NCBI GenBank assembly: GCA_964342825.1
Contig: CAYFHO010000004.1
Span: 1-64,000 of the forward strand
Reading direction: 5' to 3'
Origin: AAA164-E04 sp964342825
Lineage (GTDB): Bacteria > Verrucomicrobiota > Verrucomicrobiia > Limisphaerales > AAA164-E04
DNA: 64,000 bases
The position numbers and the translations under genes were made by a program. Numbering within the stretch: position 1 is the stretch's first letter; the number at the start of each line of letters is the position of its first letter. This document shows positions 43,314 through 52,092 of this stretch, piece after piece. Below the pieces are notes generated by a model that had not been told where the DNA came from, ran no database searches, and saw only the letters and a program-made list of their open reading frames with translations.

Positions 43314-44561
43314 ATGAACGAACGGGTGATCCAAGCCACATCATTTGAAGTCAACGGAATCAACTATCAACTCCCCTCTTCTCCGATAGCAGTCATTTGC
43401 CTGGATGGATCGGCGGATGCATATCTGGATGCTGCCCTGGCTCGGGACGCCATGCCCAACCTGAAAAAAATCAGTGTGGAAGGATACCGAGGCCAAGCGC
43501 GGGGAGCCTTACCCTCATTCACCAATGTCAACAACGCGTCCATAGTAACCGGATGTCCACCAGAGGTTCATGGGATTTGCGGGAATTACTTCCTGAACCC
43601 TGATACCGGAGAGGAAGTGATGATGAATTCGGCATCGTTTCTTCGAAGTGCAACGATTATGTCAGCAGCGGCGAATGCAGGTCGCAAAGTGGGCGTTGTG
43701 ACGGCCAAGGAAAAGCTGAGAGATATCTTTGCGCACGAACTAAAGGGAATTGCATTTTCAACCGAAAAGGCCAACCAGGCTACCATGGCAAAACATGGCA
43801 TTGACGATGTTGAAGATCTGGTCGGCAAGAAAACACCCTATATTTACAGCGGAGAGGCAAGTGTCTACGTACTCGAAGCTGGCGTTGCGCTGCTCAAAGC
43901 AGGCAGGGCAGATTTTCTATACCTTTCGACAACGGATTTCATGCAACATACCTACGAACCCGACGCACCGGAGTCCATTGAATTTTATCATCAACTGGAT
44001 AAAGCCATTGGTGATTTGCTGGATTTGGGTGCTCGCGTTGGGATCACTGCCGATCACGGAATGAACGCAAAGCAAAATCCTGATGGGTCTCCGAAAGTAA
44101 TTTACCTTGAAACGGAACTGATCAAATCTTTTGGTGAAGGGTTTTCGGTCATTTTACCCATCACTGATCCATATGTGGTCCACCACGGAGCCCTGGGGTC
44201 TTTTGCTGTGATTCACTGTCCTGATTCAGTGGACAAGAAAGCCATTGCTCAGTGGTGCGCTGCAAAAGAGGGAGTCACCGAAGTTTTCCACAAGGAGGAA
44301 GCCGCAAACAAATTACAACTGCCTGAGGATCGTCTGGGTGATTTGATCATTATGAGCGGACGTGACGTGGTGTTGGGACGCACTCCAGCGCACCACGACC
44401 TGAGTGCGTTGAAAGTAGGATTAAGATCACATGGAGGACGTTATGAAGAAATGGTCCCCTTTATATTCTCAAGACCTTTAACCCCAGAATATCACCAAAA
44501 AGGCTTGGGAGATCCGCGGAACTTTGAAATCTTTGACTACACGATCAACGGCCTAGCTTAA
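43314..44561 (+). CDS. phnA: Phosphonoacetate hydrolase
   Basis: 415 residues of the alkaline phosphatase superfamily, full length for PhnA, which splits phosphonoacetate into acetate and phosphate. Signatures: VICLDGSADAYLDAALA (first metal Asp), ALPSFTNVNNASIVTGCPPE with the nucleophilic Thr, VHGICGNYFLNPDTGEEVMM, LSTTDFMQHTYEPD (Asp/His ligands) and ITADHGMNAK (Asp-His pair), plus a late His in LRSHGGRYEE. No signal peptide, so it is cytoplasmic. It is followed after 23 bases by phnY, whose product supplies its substrate. Together they are the end of the PhnW-PhnY-PhnA route for 2-aminoethylphosphonate; phnW is not in the window. Confidence 0.93.
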   Translation: MNERVIQATSFEVNGINYQLPSSPIAVICLDGSADAYLDAALARDAMPNLKKISVEGYRGQARGALPSFTNVNNASIVTGCPPEVHGICGNYFLNPDTGEEVMMNSASFLRSATIMSAAANAGRKVGVVTAKEKLRDIFAHELKGIAFSTEKANQATMAKHGIDDVEDLVGKKTPYIYSGEASVYVLEAGVALLKAGRADFLYLSTTDFMQHTYEPDAPESIEFYHQLDKAIGDLLDLGARVGITADHGMNAKQNPDGSPKVIYLETELIKSFGEGFSVILPITDPYVVHHGALGSFAVIHCPDSVDKKAIAQWCAAKEGVTEVFHKEEAANKLQLPEDRLGDLIIMSGRDVVLGRTPAHHDLSALKVGLRSHGGRYEEMVPFIFSRPLTPEYHQKGLGDPRNFEIFDYTINGLA

Positions 44562-44584
44562 CAATAAGCCAGATCCATTCCTAA

Positions 44585-46006
44585 ATGACAGCTGACTACC
44601 ATTGCTATATTGCCGGTCAACCAGTCACTTCCGACCGGCTGATCGAAGTGGAAAACCCCTATGACAATTCCATCGTAGGAAGAGTTTTCGAATGCCAATC
44701 CGAAGACACTGAGCAAGCCATTCAATGCGCCCTCAAAGGAGGAACCAGGCTGACTCGCTACCAAAGATTCGAGATACTGGACAAAACTCGGCGTGATCTG
44801 GAATCCAAAAAGGAAGATTTTGCCAGATTAATTACAGCAGAAGCCGGTCTCTGCATGCGAGAAACTCTCTACGAAGTGGGAAGGGCCTGTGATGTGCTGC
44901 AGTTCTCGGCTATGGAGGCATTGAAAGATGATGGACAAATTTTCAGTTGTGATGTTTCTCCTCAGGGTAAGGCACGAAAAATTTTCACCTTGCGAGAACC
45001 ATTGAATGCGGCTGTCGCCATCACTCCCTTCAACCATCCCCTCAACCAGGTTGCGCACAAACTGGGCCCAGCCATCGCAGCAGGCACTCCCATCATTTTA
45101 AAGCCGTCTGAGAAAACGCCACTGACTGCCATTCGTCTGGCGGAACTTTTATACAACAACGGTTTACCCGGCTGGATGCTCAGCGTGTTGCTCGGTTCCA
45201 CTTCCAATGTGGCAGAACCACTGGTTCAGGATGAGCGCATCGAACTTGTCAGCTTCACCGGAAGTGTTGCGGTAGGGAAGCACATTTCAAAGACTGCAGG
45301 ATACAAAAAGCTCGTTCTGGAACTGGGAGGTAATGACCCATTGATCATTCTGGAGGACGCCGATATGGATCTGGCTTTGCATCTGGCTTGTGAAGGCTCT
45401 TTCAGAAACTCAGGTCAAAGGTGCACGGCGGTTAAACGCATATTGGTTCACCGAAAGTTGTTGGAACCCTTTACTCAAGCATTTGTGGAAAAGGCCGCGT
45501 CTTATCTGTCTGGAGATCCAACATCGATGAAAACCCGAGTGGGCACCGTCATTGATGAGGATTCAGCGATTAAACTTGAAGCGTCAGTCAAGAAAGCCGT
45601 CTCCCAGGGTGCCAGGGTTCTCCTGGGTGGTGGACGAAAAGGCGCCCTTCTGGAACCCACCGTGATTGCGGATGTCCCTCGTGATGCTGAAATGATTACG
45701 AGTGAATCATTCGGGCCTTTGGCTCCAATACTGGCGATTGATGATCTGGATGACGCCATTCAATTGGCCAACTCCACCCCTTACGGACTGTCTTCCGGGG
45801 TTGTGACTCGTAATATGGAAAGCGCTTTGAAAGCAGTCCGGGAATTGAAATGTGGCACGGTCAATATAAATGAAGTTCCCGGATATCGAATAGAATGTTC
45901 TCCATTCGGGGGAATTAAGAATTCAGGACTCGGCATCAAAGAGGGTGTCATCGAAGCGATTAAATGCATGACCACCGTCAAAACTTTTTCAATGCCCTGG
46001 GGATAA
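44585..46006 (+). CDS. phnY: Phosphonoacetaldehyde dehydrogenase (PhnY-type ALDH)
   Basis: 473-residue aldehyde dehydrogenase. PhnY oxidises phosphonoacetaldehyde to phosphonoacetate with NAD+. Fold motifs: PFNHPLNQVAHKLGPAIAAG, KPSEKTPLTA, FTGSVAVGKHIS (cofactor loop), LELGGNDPLIIL with the general-base Glu, NSGQRCTAVKR with catalytic Cys near residue 280, and ESFGPLAPIL. Assignment to PhnY rather than a generic ALDH rests mainly on its direct coupling to phnA. The last 43 bases overlap the start of the histidine kinase gene in another frame, which suggests translational coupling. Confidence 0.88.
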   Translation: MTADYHCYIAGQPVTSDRLIEVENPYDNSIVGRVFECQSEDTEQAIQCALKGGTRLTRYQRFEILDKTRRDLESKKEDFARLITAEAGLCMRETLYEVGRACDVLQFSAMEALKDDGQIFSCDVSPQGKARKIFTLREPLNAAVAITPFNHPLNQVAHKLGPAIAAGTPIILKPSEKTPLTAIRLAELLYNNGLPGWMLSVLLGSTSNVAEPLVQDERIELVSFTGSVAVGKHISKTAGYKKLVLELGGNDPLIILEDADMDLALHLACEGSFRNSGQRCTAVKRILVHRKLLEPFTQAFVEKAASYLSGDPTSMKTRVGTVIDEDSAIKLEASVKKAVSQGARVLLGGGRKGALLEPTVIADVPRDAEMITSESFGPLAPILAIDDLDDAIQLANSTPYGLSSGVVTRNMESALKAVRELKCGTVNINEVPGYRIECSPFGGIKNSGLGIKEGVIEAIKCMTTVKTFSMPWG

Positions 46007-49000
46007 GCAAGGGCATCGCGGAAAAGTCACTTTTGTTATGGGTGTTCTTTGCCGTAGCCATACCGACAGCATGTCCCGGTACGGCTTCACAGTGGAGACA
46101 TTTCACCATGTCCGATGGCTTACCGGGTGCTGCTGTAGCCGGTGTCACTTTTAGTTCCAAACAGAAGGCATGGCTCAGGTATCAGGAATCCAATATCATC
46201 AGTGAGTGGGATGGATATGATATCGCGAGCCTGGAAATACCGGACCTCACTGCCAACAAGGTTTACGAAAGTCGCTCGGGGCAAATCTGGGCCATTCATC
46301 CCAGAGGGCTTTATCTTTGGACCAAAAACCAATGGCAAACCTATAACGTTCCAAGCATTGCTGCGGTTTATCGAAAGATTGTTCAACGTCTGCGAAGCCC
46401 GGTCACATTGGTCCCGCTGCAGATCAATCAATGCCTGATCCTCGCAAACGATCATCTACATCTTTTCAATTCCAATCCCTATCTGGTGAAACAGGTCCAG
46501 AATCTCGCATCCAGCCAACTGTCTCCTTTTTCTGAAATTTTAGAATGCAGAGATGGGGACGTGCTCGTCGCGGGAACAGGTGGGGTTATATGGTTTGATG
46601 GCCCCGCGAAAGATATTGAGGAAACACATCCAAGAATTCTAAGAACACCAGACCAGATCAAGCACTACCAACTCACAAGCCCACTGGAAAACAAGGACGG
46701 TATCACCACCTTCCTTGGCGAAGCTGAAGGGGAAACTAGATTGGCCATCACATTAAAGGGAGAACAGTGGTCCTGGTTTCCTATACCTGAAGAGAAAAAA
46801 TTAAGAAATTATTGGCAAGATGCAGGCGGTTTTCACTGGGGAACTTCCTATAATGGATTGTACTTGATGGATCCTGAAAACAAGTCGATCGAACTTTCCA
46901 GTATCGTGCCTTCGGCCTTGTTTTATGATGTGGCTTCTGACGGTAAAGGGAATTACTGGATTGCAACCAGCGAGGGACTGACCCGTCAATCTCCCTCCTA
47001 TTGGCAAAGCACTCACAATTTGTTGAGTAATTCGACAGTATTCGACATCGCCGCTGATGGTGAAAATAAATTATGGCTGGTCACCGAAGAAGCACTTATG
47101 GCTTTAAGCAGCCAGGACACTCAAAGCATAGAATGGCCCGAATCCATGGAACGTATTTTTCCTGGGGGAAATTGTTTATTCGTTCTTGAGAATGACCTTC
47201 TCGGTATCAATACCGGAAGTGGCCCAATATTCTTTTCATCTCGCACAAAATCATTCGAAAAAGTCAAATCCCCCATAGAAGGAAAAGAAATCATCAAGAT
47301 TTTGGGAAAACAAACTGATGGAAATGTCATCGTTCAACTAACATCCTTTGAAGACGATTCTCACGAAGTATTCTGGTCTTTTGACGGCAATCAATTCCAG
47401 GCATTAAAATTCAACAAAACACCTCAACTCAAGACAACAGAATTCCTTTGGACGAACCACTTGCCACCAGAAATATGGTTTGGTGCCCGAGAAGGGATTG
47501 CTTACGCCAACGGCCAAAGGTGGGTTGAATTCGAATCTGAGGACGGACTCGGAACGGATACTCCACATTGCATGATCGAACTTAAAGATGGCAGTCTGTG
47601 GCTGGGTGCCGGATCCTATATTTATGAACTTCAAAGCAGCCGATGGGTCCAGATCTATTTCGCGCGAGAAAAAGTGAACAGTCTCTTGGAAGCCCGCGAT
47701 GGCACGGTTTGGGTAGCGTCTAATAATGGCGTCCATCGATATTTCCAGGAAACCTGGCTGACTCATAACACAGAAGAAGGTCTCCCGAGTAATACCGTCT
47801 ATAAGCTTCATGAAGATGTAACGGGTAGTATTTTTGCGGCAACCACTCAAGGTATCGCACGCTATGTTTCTCAATCAGATTTGGAAGCCCCAATGACCAA
47901 TATTGAACTTCGTGAAGAAAAAAACCAAAAAGATATCAAGCGAGGAACCGTCGTCACTTTCAAGAGCATTGACAAATGGAATCATACGCCAGCAGGGCGA
48001 CTTTTATACTCATACCGTCAGGATAGCGAAACATGGAAACCGTTTTCTCATACGAATCAGATTGTGCTGGGAGATCTGTCGGCCGGGGTACATAAGATCG
48101 AGGTTCGAGCCATGGATCGGAATGGGAATATCGAAATTCAACCTCCCCTTTTCCGCTTCAACTTCACCATCCCATGGAATGAAGATCCCCGACTAATGGC
48201 CATGACAGGCGCAGCTTTGTTCGTGACGCTGTTGTTGACTGGACTTGCTGTTAACAGACACATGCAACTGAAACGAAGCTATGCTGAAGTTGAAAAAATG
48301 GTCAACATCCGTACGCAAGAGTTGGAACGAGCAAATAAGGAGCTCCTGCAAGATCAGAAAATGAAGGCTCTTGGAACACTGGCATCAGGCATCGCTCATG
48401 ATTTCAATAGCATCCTTTCCATCATCAAAGGTTCCATTCAAATCATCGAAGCCAATCCCAACGATGCGGACAAAATTCGAAAACGTGTAGGCCGCATGCA
48501 CTCCGTTGTTGACCAGGGAGCAGGTATTGTTCAATCCATGCTCGGATATGTGCGCCGTAAAAGTGAAAATCCTCAACTGCACGATCTGAATCGTGTAGTG
48601 CAGGATGCGGTAAAATTATCAGAGGACCAGAAATCTCCCCATCAGGTAAAATATCACCCCAACCAAACCATTGGTGAGATCCAAATGGCTCCTGATCTGG
48701 TAAAACAAATACTGATCAACCTGATCAATAACGCTGCCGATGCAATGGATGAACCTGGCATCATTGAAATTCAGTTGGGAGTGACTCAATCTTTCAAAGG
48801 ACACATTGCTTTGAAACCAAGCCAGGCAAAACAATATGCTGTCATCTTGATCAGAGATGATGGAGTCGGTATTTCTGCAGAAATTATTACCCGAATTTTT
48901 GAACCTTTCTATACCACGAAAGCCTTTTCCTCCAGGCGTGGAACGGGGTTAGGACTTTCAATGGTATATGAAATGGCCAAAGAAATGGGAGCGGGGTTGA

Positions 49001-49134
49001 GTGTGGATTCCACTCCCGGACAGGGAAGCCAATTCTTTATTTACCTCCCCATGGACCAGACTCAATCTTTGGATTCACCTGAGGGTGATTCTGAATCAGA
49101 CACCTCGGATGGGGATGATTTACGAACAAAGTAA
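45964..49134 (+). CDS. Propeller/Y_Y_Y sensor histidine kinase
   Basis: 1,056 residues. A signal-anchor (KSLLLWVFFAVAIPTACPG, about 22-40) leads to a large periplasmic sensor of two-component-regulator propeller repeats (for example SDGLPGAAVAGVTF, EDGLGTDTPHCMIELKDGSL, EEGLPSNTVYKL), then a Y_Y_Y domain (about 655-735) and a membrane segment (AMTGAALFVTLLLTGLAVNR, about 745-765). The cytoplasmic kinase has a phospho-acceptor in LASGIAHDFNSIL (His near 812), the N box INLINNAADAMDEPG, the G1 box RDDGVGIS and GTGLGLSMVYE. There is no HAMP, receiver or DNA-binding domain, so it needs a separate response regulator. ATG 45964 lies inside phnY; no later start keeps the whole signal region. The 3' end overlaps the opposing DUF5690 gene by 73 bases. 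Confidence 0.9.
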   Translation: MHDHRQNFFNALGISKGIAEKSLLLWVFFAVAIPTACPGTASQWRHFTMSDGLPGAAVAGVTFSSKQKAWLRYQESNIISEWDGYDIASLEIPDLTANKVYESRSGQIWAIHPRGLYLWTKNQWQTYNVPSIAAVYRKIVQRLRSPVTLVPLQINQCLILANDHLHLFNSNPYLVKQVQNLASSQLSPFSEILECRDGDVLVAGTGGVIWFDGPAKDIEETHPRILRTPDQIKHYQLTSPLENKDGITTFLGEAEGETRLAITLKGEQWSWFPIPEEKKLRNYWQDAGGFHWGTSYNGLYLMDPENKSIELSSIVPSALFYDVASDGKGNYWIATSEGLTRQSPSYWQSTHNLLSNSTVFDIAADGENKLWLVTEEALMALSSQDTQSIEWPESMERIFPGGNCLFVLENDLLGINTGSGPIFFSSRTKSFEKVKSPIEGKEIIKILGKQTDGNVIVQLTSFEDDSHEVFWSFDGNQFQALKFNKTPQLKTTEFLWTNHLPPEIWFGAREGIAYANGQRWVEFESEDGLGTDTPHCMIELKDGSLWLGAGSYIYELQSSRWVQIYFAREKVNSLLEARDGTVWVASNNGVHRYFQETWLTHNTEEGLPSNTVYKLHEDVTGSIFAATTQGIARYVSQSDLEAPMTNIELREEKNQKDIKRGTVVTFKSIDKWNHTPAGRLLYSYRQDSETWKPFSHTNQIVLGDLSAGVHKIEVRAMDRNGNIEIQPPLFRFNFTIPWNEDPRLMAMTGAALFVTLLLTGLAVNRHMQLKRSYAEVEKMVNIRTQELERANKELLQDQKMKALGTLASGIAHDFNSILSIIKGSIQIIEANPNDADKIRKRVGRMHSVVDQGAGIVQSMLGYVRRKSENPQLHDLNRVVQDAVKLSEDQKSPHQVKYHPNQTIGEIQMAPDLVKQILINLINNAADAMDEPGIIEIQLGVTQSFKGHIALKPSQAKQYAVILIRDDGVGISAEIITRIFEPFYTTKAFSSRRGTGLGLSMVYEMAKEMGAGLSVDSTPGQGSQFFIYLPMDQTQSLDSPEGDSESDTSDGDDLRTK

Positions 49135-50480
49135 AGGCAACTGCTGACAAGGCAAAGTGTTCCCAACCCTGTCATGAACCAGGTGAATCCCCGGAAAAAA
49201 CCAAGCCTGGACATATCTCCCTGGGCTAGGTCCTTATACAGCTGAATCCCTACCGAACCTGTGTATCCGATGGCATCCGCAACATAAATGGCAAAGACGG
49301 CCGTTCCGACTACTTTTGTAGATGCCATCATTCTATCAAAAAGAAGAGAACCATAAGGGACATAAGCCAGGTAAGACCCCAAACCGGTGAGAGTCAGCCA
49401 CCAAAACCCGGAAATAATACCCCAATCAAGCAACAGCGTACTGATCCCCAGCAACAAAACTCCTCCAGTCATGACAGCATAGGCTCCGACTAAACCCGCT
49501 CGATTGTGTTTGATTGTATTCAGCAAGGCCATGGTGATCATCACTCCAAAGGCTACCAATGTTTCGGTGCGACTGATGATGGTTTGGTTTTCATCGTATG
49601 GATAACCAAGTCCGTCGAGGATTTCGACCATATAGTTGTCCCTGAAATCTCGATATGCGGTGAGGAAAAAATAGGCAATCATCAGCAATGCAAGACCCGG
49701 CAGAAAATGTTTCACAAAGGAAACTCGCTTTTTGCCATCCATTGGCTGTCGTTCCGTCCTCGCTGCCGCATCCTGCGCACTTGGCGGTGGAAGCTGATTC
49801 AACATCCAAACAGACAAAAAGAACAACGGAAGAAAGTGGAGTCCAACAATGGCAGGCATCCAGGCTTCACTGACTTCCCCTAATGAACGACTGATGATCG
49901 TTCCTAAAACAGGAAACCAGTTCCATGCGTCGGCCACTCCTCCACTCATCATTGCTCGACCAAAATCTTTTACAATTCCACTTGAAACGATGAAGGAACA
50001 GCTCAATCCGGCCAGAAGAATTTCAGAAGTACGCCTTCCTTCCAAATACCAGACCACCAATCCCCAGACCATCCCCAAGGGTAATCCATTGAAAAAGATG
50101 GCAGCAAAACGCCAGTCATCCGGAGCCAATCCAAAAAGAACCAACGAAATTTCAGCACCTACAATCAGCCAAACAAGAGCTTTGGCTCTTTGAGCAGGTT
50201 GAATTTCAGAACAAACCTTGATTCCCACATATTTACTCAGGGCATATCCCAAGATTTGGCTAATCACGAGTGCCGTTTTTAAGGTGATCTCGGTATCAAA
50301 GAACATAAGCCCTTCGAATTTGGCCGCGGTAAACGGCTTTCGAAAAGCATACATGCAAAAGTAAGTACTGAAGGCAGCTGTGATCGCAAAAAGAACGAAA
50401 ATAAACTCGGGAGCCCTGTCCAACCATTTTGAAAACTTACCTGAGTGGCCCGGTGAATGAACTGAATTTGGTTCTACCAT
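49062..50480 (-). CDS. DUF5690 membrane carrier (MFS-like)
   Basis: 472 residues with about twelve hydrophobic segments. The opening FAITAAFSTYFCMYAFRKPFTAAKFEG is the DUF5690 hallmark (given here across 36-62 in parts). Other features: GLPLGMVWGLVVWYLEGRR between helices 4 and 5, FSTYF and RDNYMVEILDGLGY in the central loop, and LAYVPYGSLLFDRMMAST. The family is MFS-like and found in Bacteroidetes and PVC bacteria; no substrate is known to me. Placement beside phnA-phnY and the propeller kinase makes phosphonate uptake an attractive guess, but this is inference. The C-terminal tail is Ser/Glu-rich. The 3' end overlaps the kinase gene tail-to-tail by 73 bases. Confidence 0.8.
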   Translation of the reverse strand: MVEPNSVHSPGHSGKFSKWLDRAPEFIFVLFAITAAFSTYFCMYAFRKPFTAAKFEGLMFFDTEITLKTALVISQILGYALSKYVGIKVCSEIQPAQRAKALVWLIVGAEISLVLFGLAPDDWRFAAIFFNGLPLGMVWGLVVWYLEGRRTSEILLAGLSCSFIVSSGIVKDFGRAMMSGGVADAWNWFPVLGTIISRSLGEVSEAWMPAIVGLHFLPLFFLSVWMLNQLPPPSAQDAAARTERQPMDGKKRVSFVKHFLPGLALLMIAYFFLTAYRDFRDNYMVEILDGLGYPYDENQTIISRTETLVAFGVMITMALLNTIKHNRAGLVGAYAVMTGGVLLLGISTLLLDWGIISGFWWLTLTGLGSYLAYVPYGSLLFDRMMASTKVVGTAVFAIYVADAIGYTGSVGIQLYKDLAQGDMSRLGFFRGFTWFMTGLGTLCLVSSCLYFVRKSSPSEVSDSESPSGESKD

Positions 50481-50536
50481 GATACTTAGATTGAATAGGG
50501 TGTGTTAAACTATTGGCAGGATCCGCGTGAATCGAT

Positions 50537-51979
50537 TCAGTAATCCTCACCATTCAAACTATCAACCACAGATTCAAGCCAGGAATGAAGCCCCTCCTTA
50601 AGTTGACTCAATTGTCGTCTATTGAACGAAGCGTTCGATTCTACCATTAGATCCCGTGATTCTGCAGGGTCGGATTTAAGATGGTAAAGCTCCCACTTTA
50701 CCTGGCCTTTTTGATTTTCAATACGATGCAATTTCAGATCGCCATCTATCCAAGCCGCGTGGCCGGGAAATGTGCCATCAGAATATTTTGGATTCGGCAA
50801 TAGAGCGCTGTTCTGGCTCTGGATGTCAGGTTCCAGATCGCCCCCGTTTTTTTGTGCTTCAAACAATTCGCTCATCCACTTGGCAGAAGGGGTGCTGATT
50901 CCCTTTGCCGGGTAATCCCAAAATCCAATGGGAGCCTTTCGAAGTCGTGTGGATCTTGTCAGATAGGGCACCAGACTGATGCCGTCCAAATTCCGGTTTT
51001 TGGGAATATCAATATCAAGCCAGTCAAGAATGGTCGGTAGAATATCGCAAGTTTGACTGCGCGTCTGGACTGCTCGAGGGATCTTGATTCGATCAGGCCA
51101 CTCCAAAAAAGATGGAACACGCAAGCCACCTTCGTACACTTTGGATTTATTTCCACGATACCCATTCGTGGAACCAACATTAGGCAAAGCCCCATTGTCA
51201 CTGCAGTACCAGAGGAGGGTGTTTTTCCGAACACCCAATACCTCCAACCGGTCTCTTAACTTGCCGAAGGCACGATCCATTCCTGTGACTTCACCAAAGA
51301 AATGTTTTAATCGATCTGGGTGGTCTGCATACAAAGCTTGATCCTCCGCAGCAGCGCGGTGGGGTGAATGCGGAGAACCAAACCAAACCACCGCAAAAAA
51401 AGGATCTGAAGCAGCCACCTTCTGCTCAATCCACTGAATCGCCAAATCCACCGCAAGGACGGAACTTTCACCCTGGTGTTGGACGGCTTTGCCCTGGTGG
51501 CTGAGGATTGGGTCATTGTCATAGAAATTGGGAGCGGAAACCCATTCGTCAAAACCATTCGCTCCTGGATGAGCGGGGCTGTTGTGACGTACTGAGCCGA
51601 GGTGCCATTTTCCGAAATGTGCAGTGGAATAACCATGTTCACGAAGCACTTCGGCGATGGTTATTTCCTGGGGACGCATCGGATAACCCCATTTAAAAAC
51701 CCCCATACGATTCGGATGTCTTCCTGTCAACACGCTTGCTCTTGTAGGAGAGCAAACCGGCGCTGCAGCGTAAAATTGATCGAAACGAATCCCCCCTCTG
51801 GAGGCCCGATCAAAATTGGGGGTCTGGATCACCGGATGTCCTGTATAACCCATGTCGCCGATTCCCTGGTCATCTGCCATGACCAATACAATATTCGGGC
51901 GCGAAGAGTGTGAATCAGCAACTGATGTGGAAAAAACAGAAAACGCCAATACCAAATTGAAAAACCACAGGAATTTCAT
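50537..51979 (-). CDS. Exported sulfatase, partner of the PA14 glycosidase
   Basis: 480 residues from ATG 51979, which begins a clean signal peptide (MKFLWFFNLVLAFSVFSTS); the open frame to 52090 is not signal-like. The mature start RPNIVLVMADDQGIGDMGY carries the metal Asp pair. The modification motif is CSPTR with Cys near residue 76, inside AAPVCSPTRASVLTGRHPNR, so it is of the Cys type. Also present are STAHFGKWHLG, WYCSDNGALPNVGS and KVYEGGLRVPSFLEWP. It removes sulfate from an unknown glycan in the periplasm. It follows the glycosidase gene on the same strand; the two probably act on the same polymer. Confidence 0.94.
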   Translation of the reverse strand: MKFLWFFNLVLAFSVFSTSVADSHSSRPNIVLVMADDQGIGDMGYTGHPVIQTPNFDRASRGGIRFDQFYAAAPVCSPTRASVLTGRHPNRMGVFKWGYPMRPQEITIAEVLREHGYSTAHFGKWHLGSVRHNSPAHPGANGFDEWVSAPNFYDNDPILSHQGKAVQHQGESSVLAVDLAIQWIEQKVAASDPFFAVVWFGSPHSPHRAAAEDQALYADHPDRLKHFFGEVTGMDRAFGKLRDRLEVLGVRKNTLLWYCSDNGALPNVGSTNGYRGNKSKVYEGGLRVPSFLEWPDRIKIPRAVQTRSQTCDILPTILDWLDIDIPKNRNLDGISLVPYLTRSTRLRKAPIGFWDYPAKGISTPSAKWMSELFEAQKNGGDLEPDIQSQNSALLPNPKYSDGTFPGHAAWIDGDLKLHRIENQKGQVKWELYHLKSDPAESRDLMVESNASFNRRQLSQLKEGLHSWLESVVDSLNGEDY

Positions 51980-52092
51980 GGGACCAGTGCAAGCCAGGTT
52001 AAACTTATTTGCAAGTTCAATCAGGGAATGAAAGTACATTCCCCAAACAGGTAAAAACGGCTTTCGAACCTGAACTTGCAAAAACACCAACT

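Noticed and set aside
47404..47874. 156-codon antisense frame inside the kinase gene
   Set aside because: Lies across propeller repeats of a convincing plus-strand protein; no independent features.
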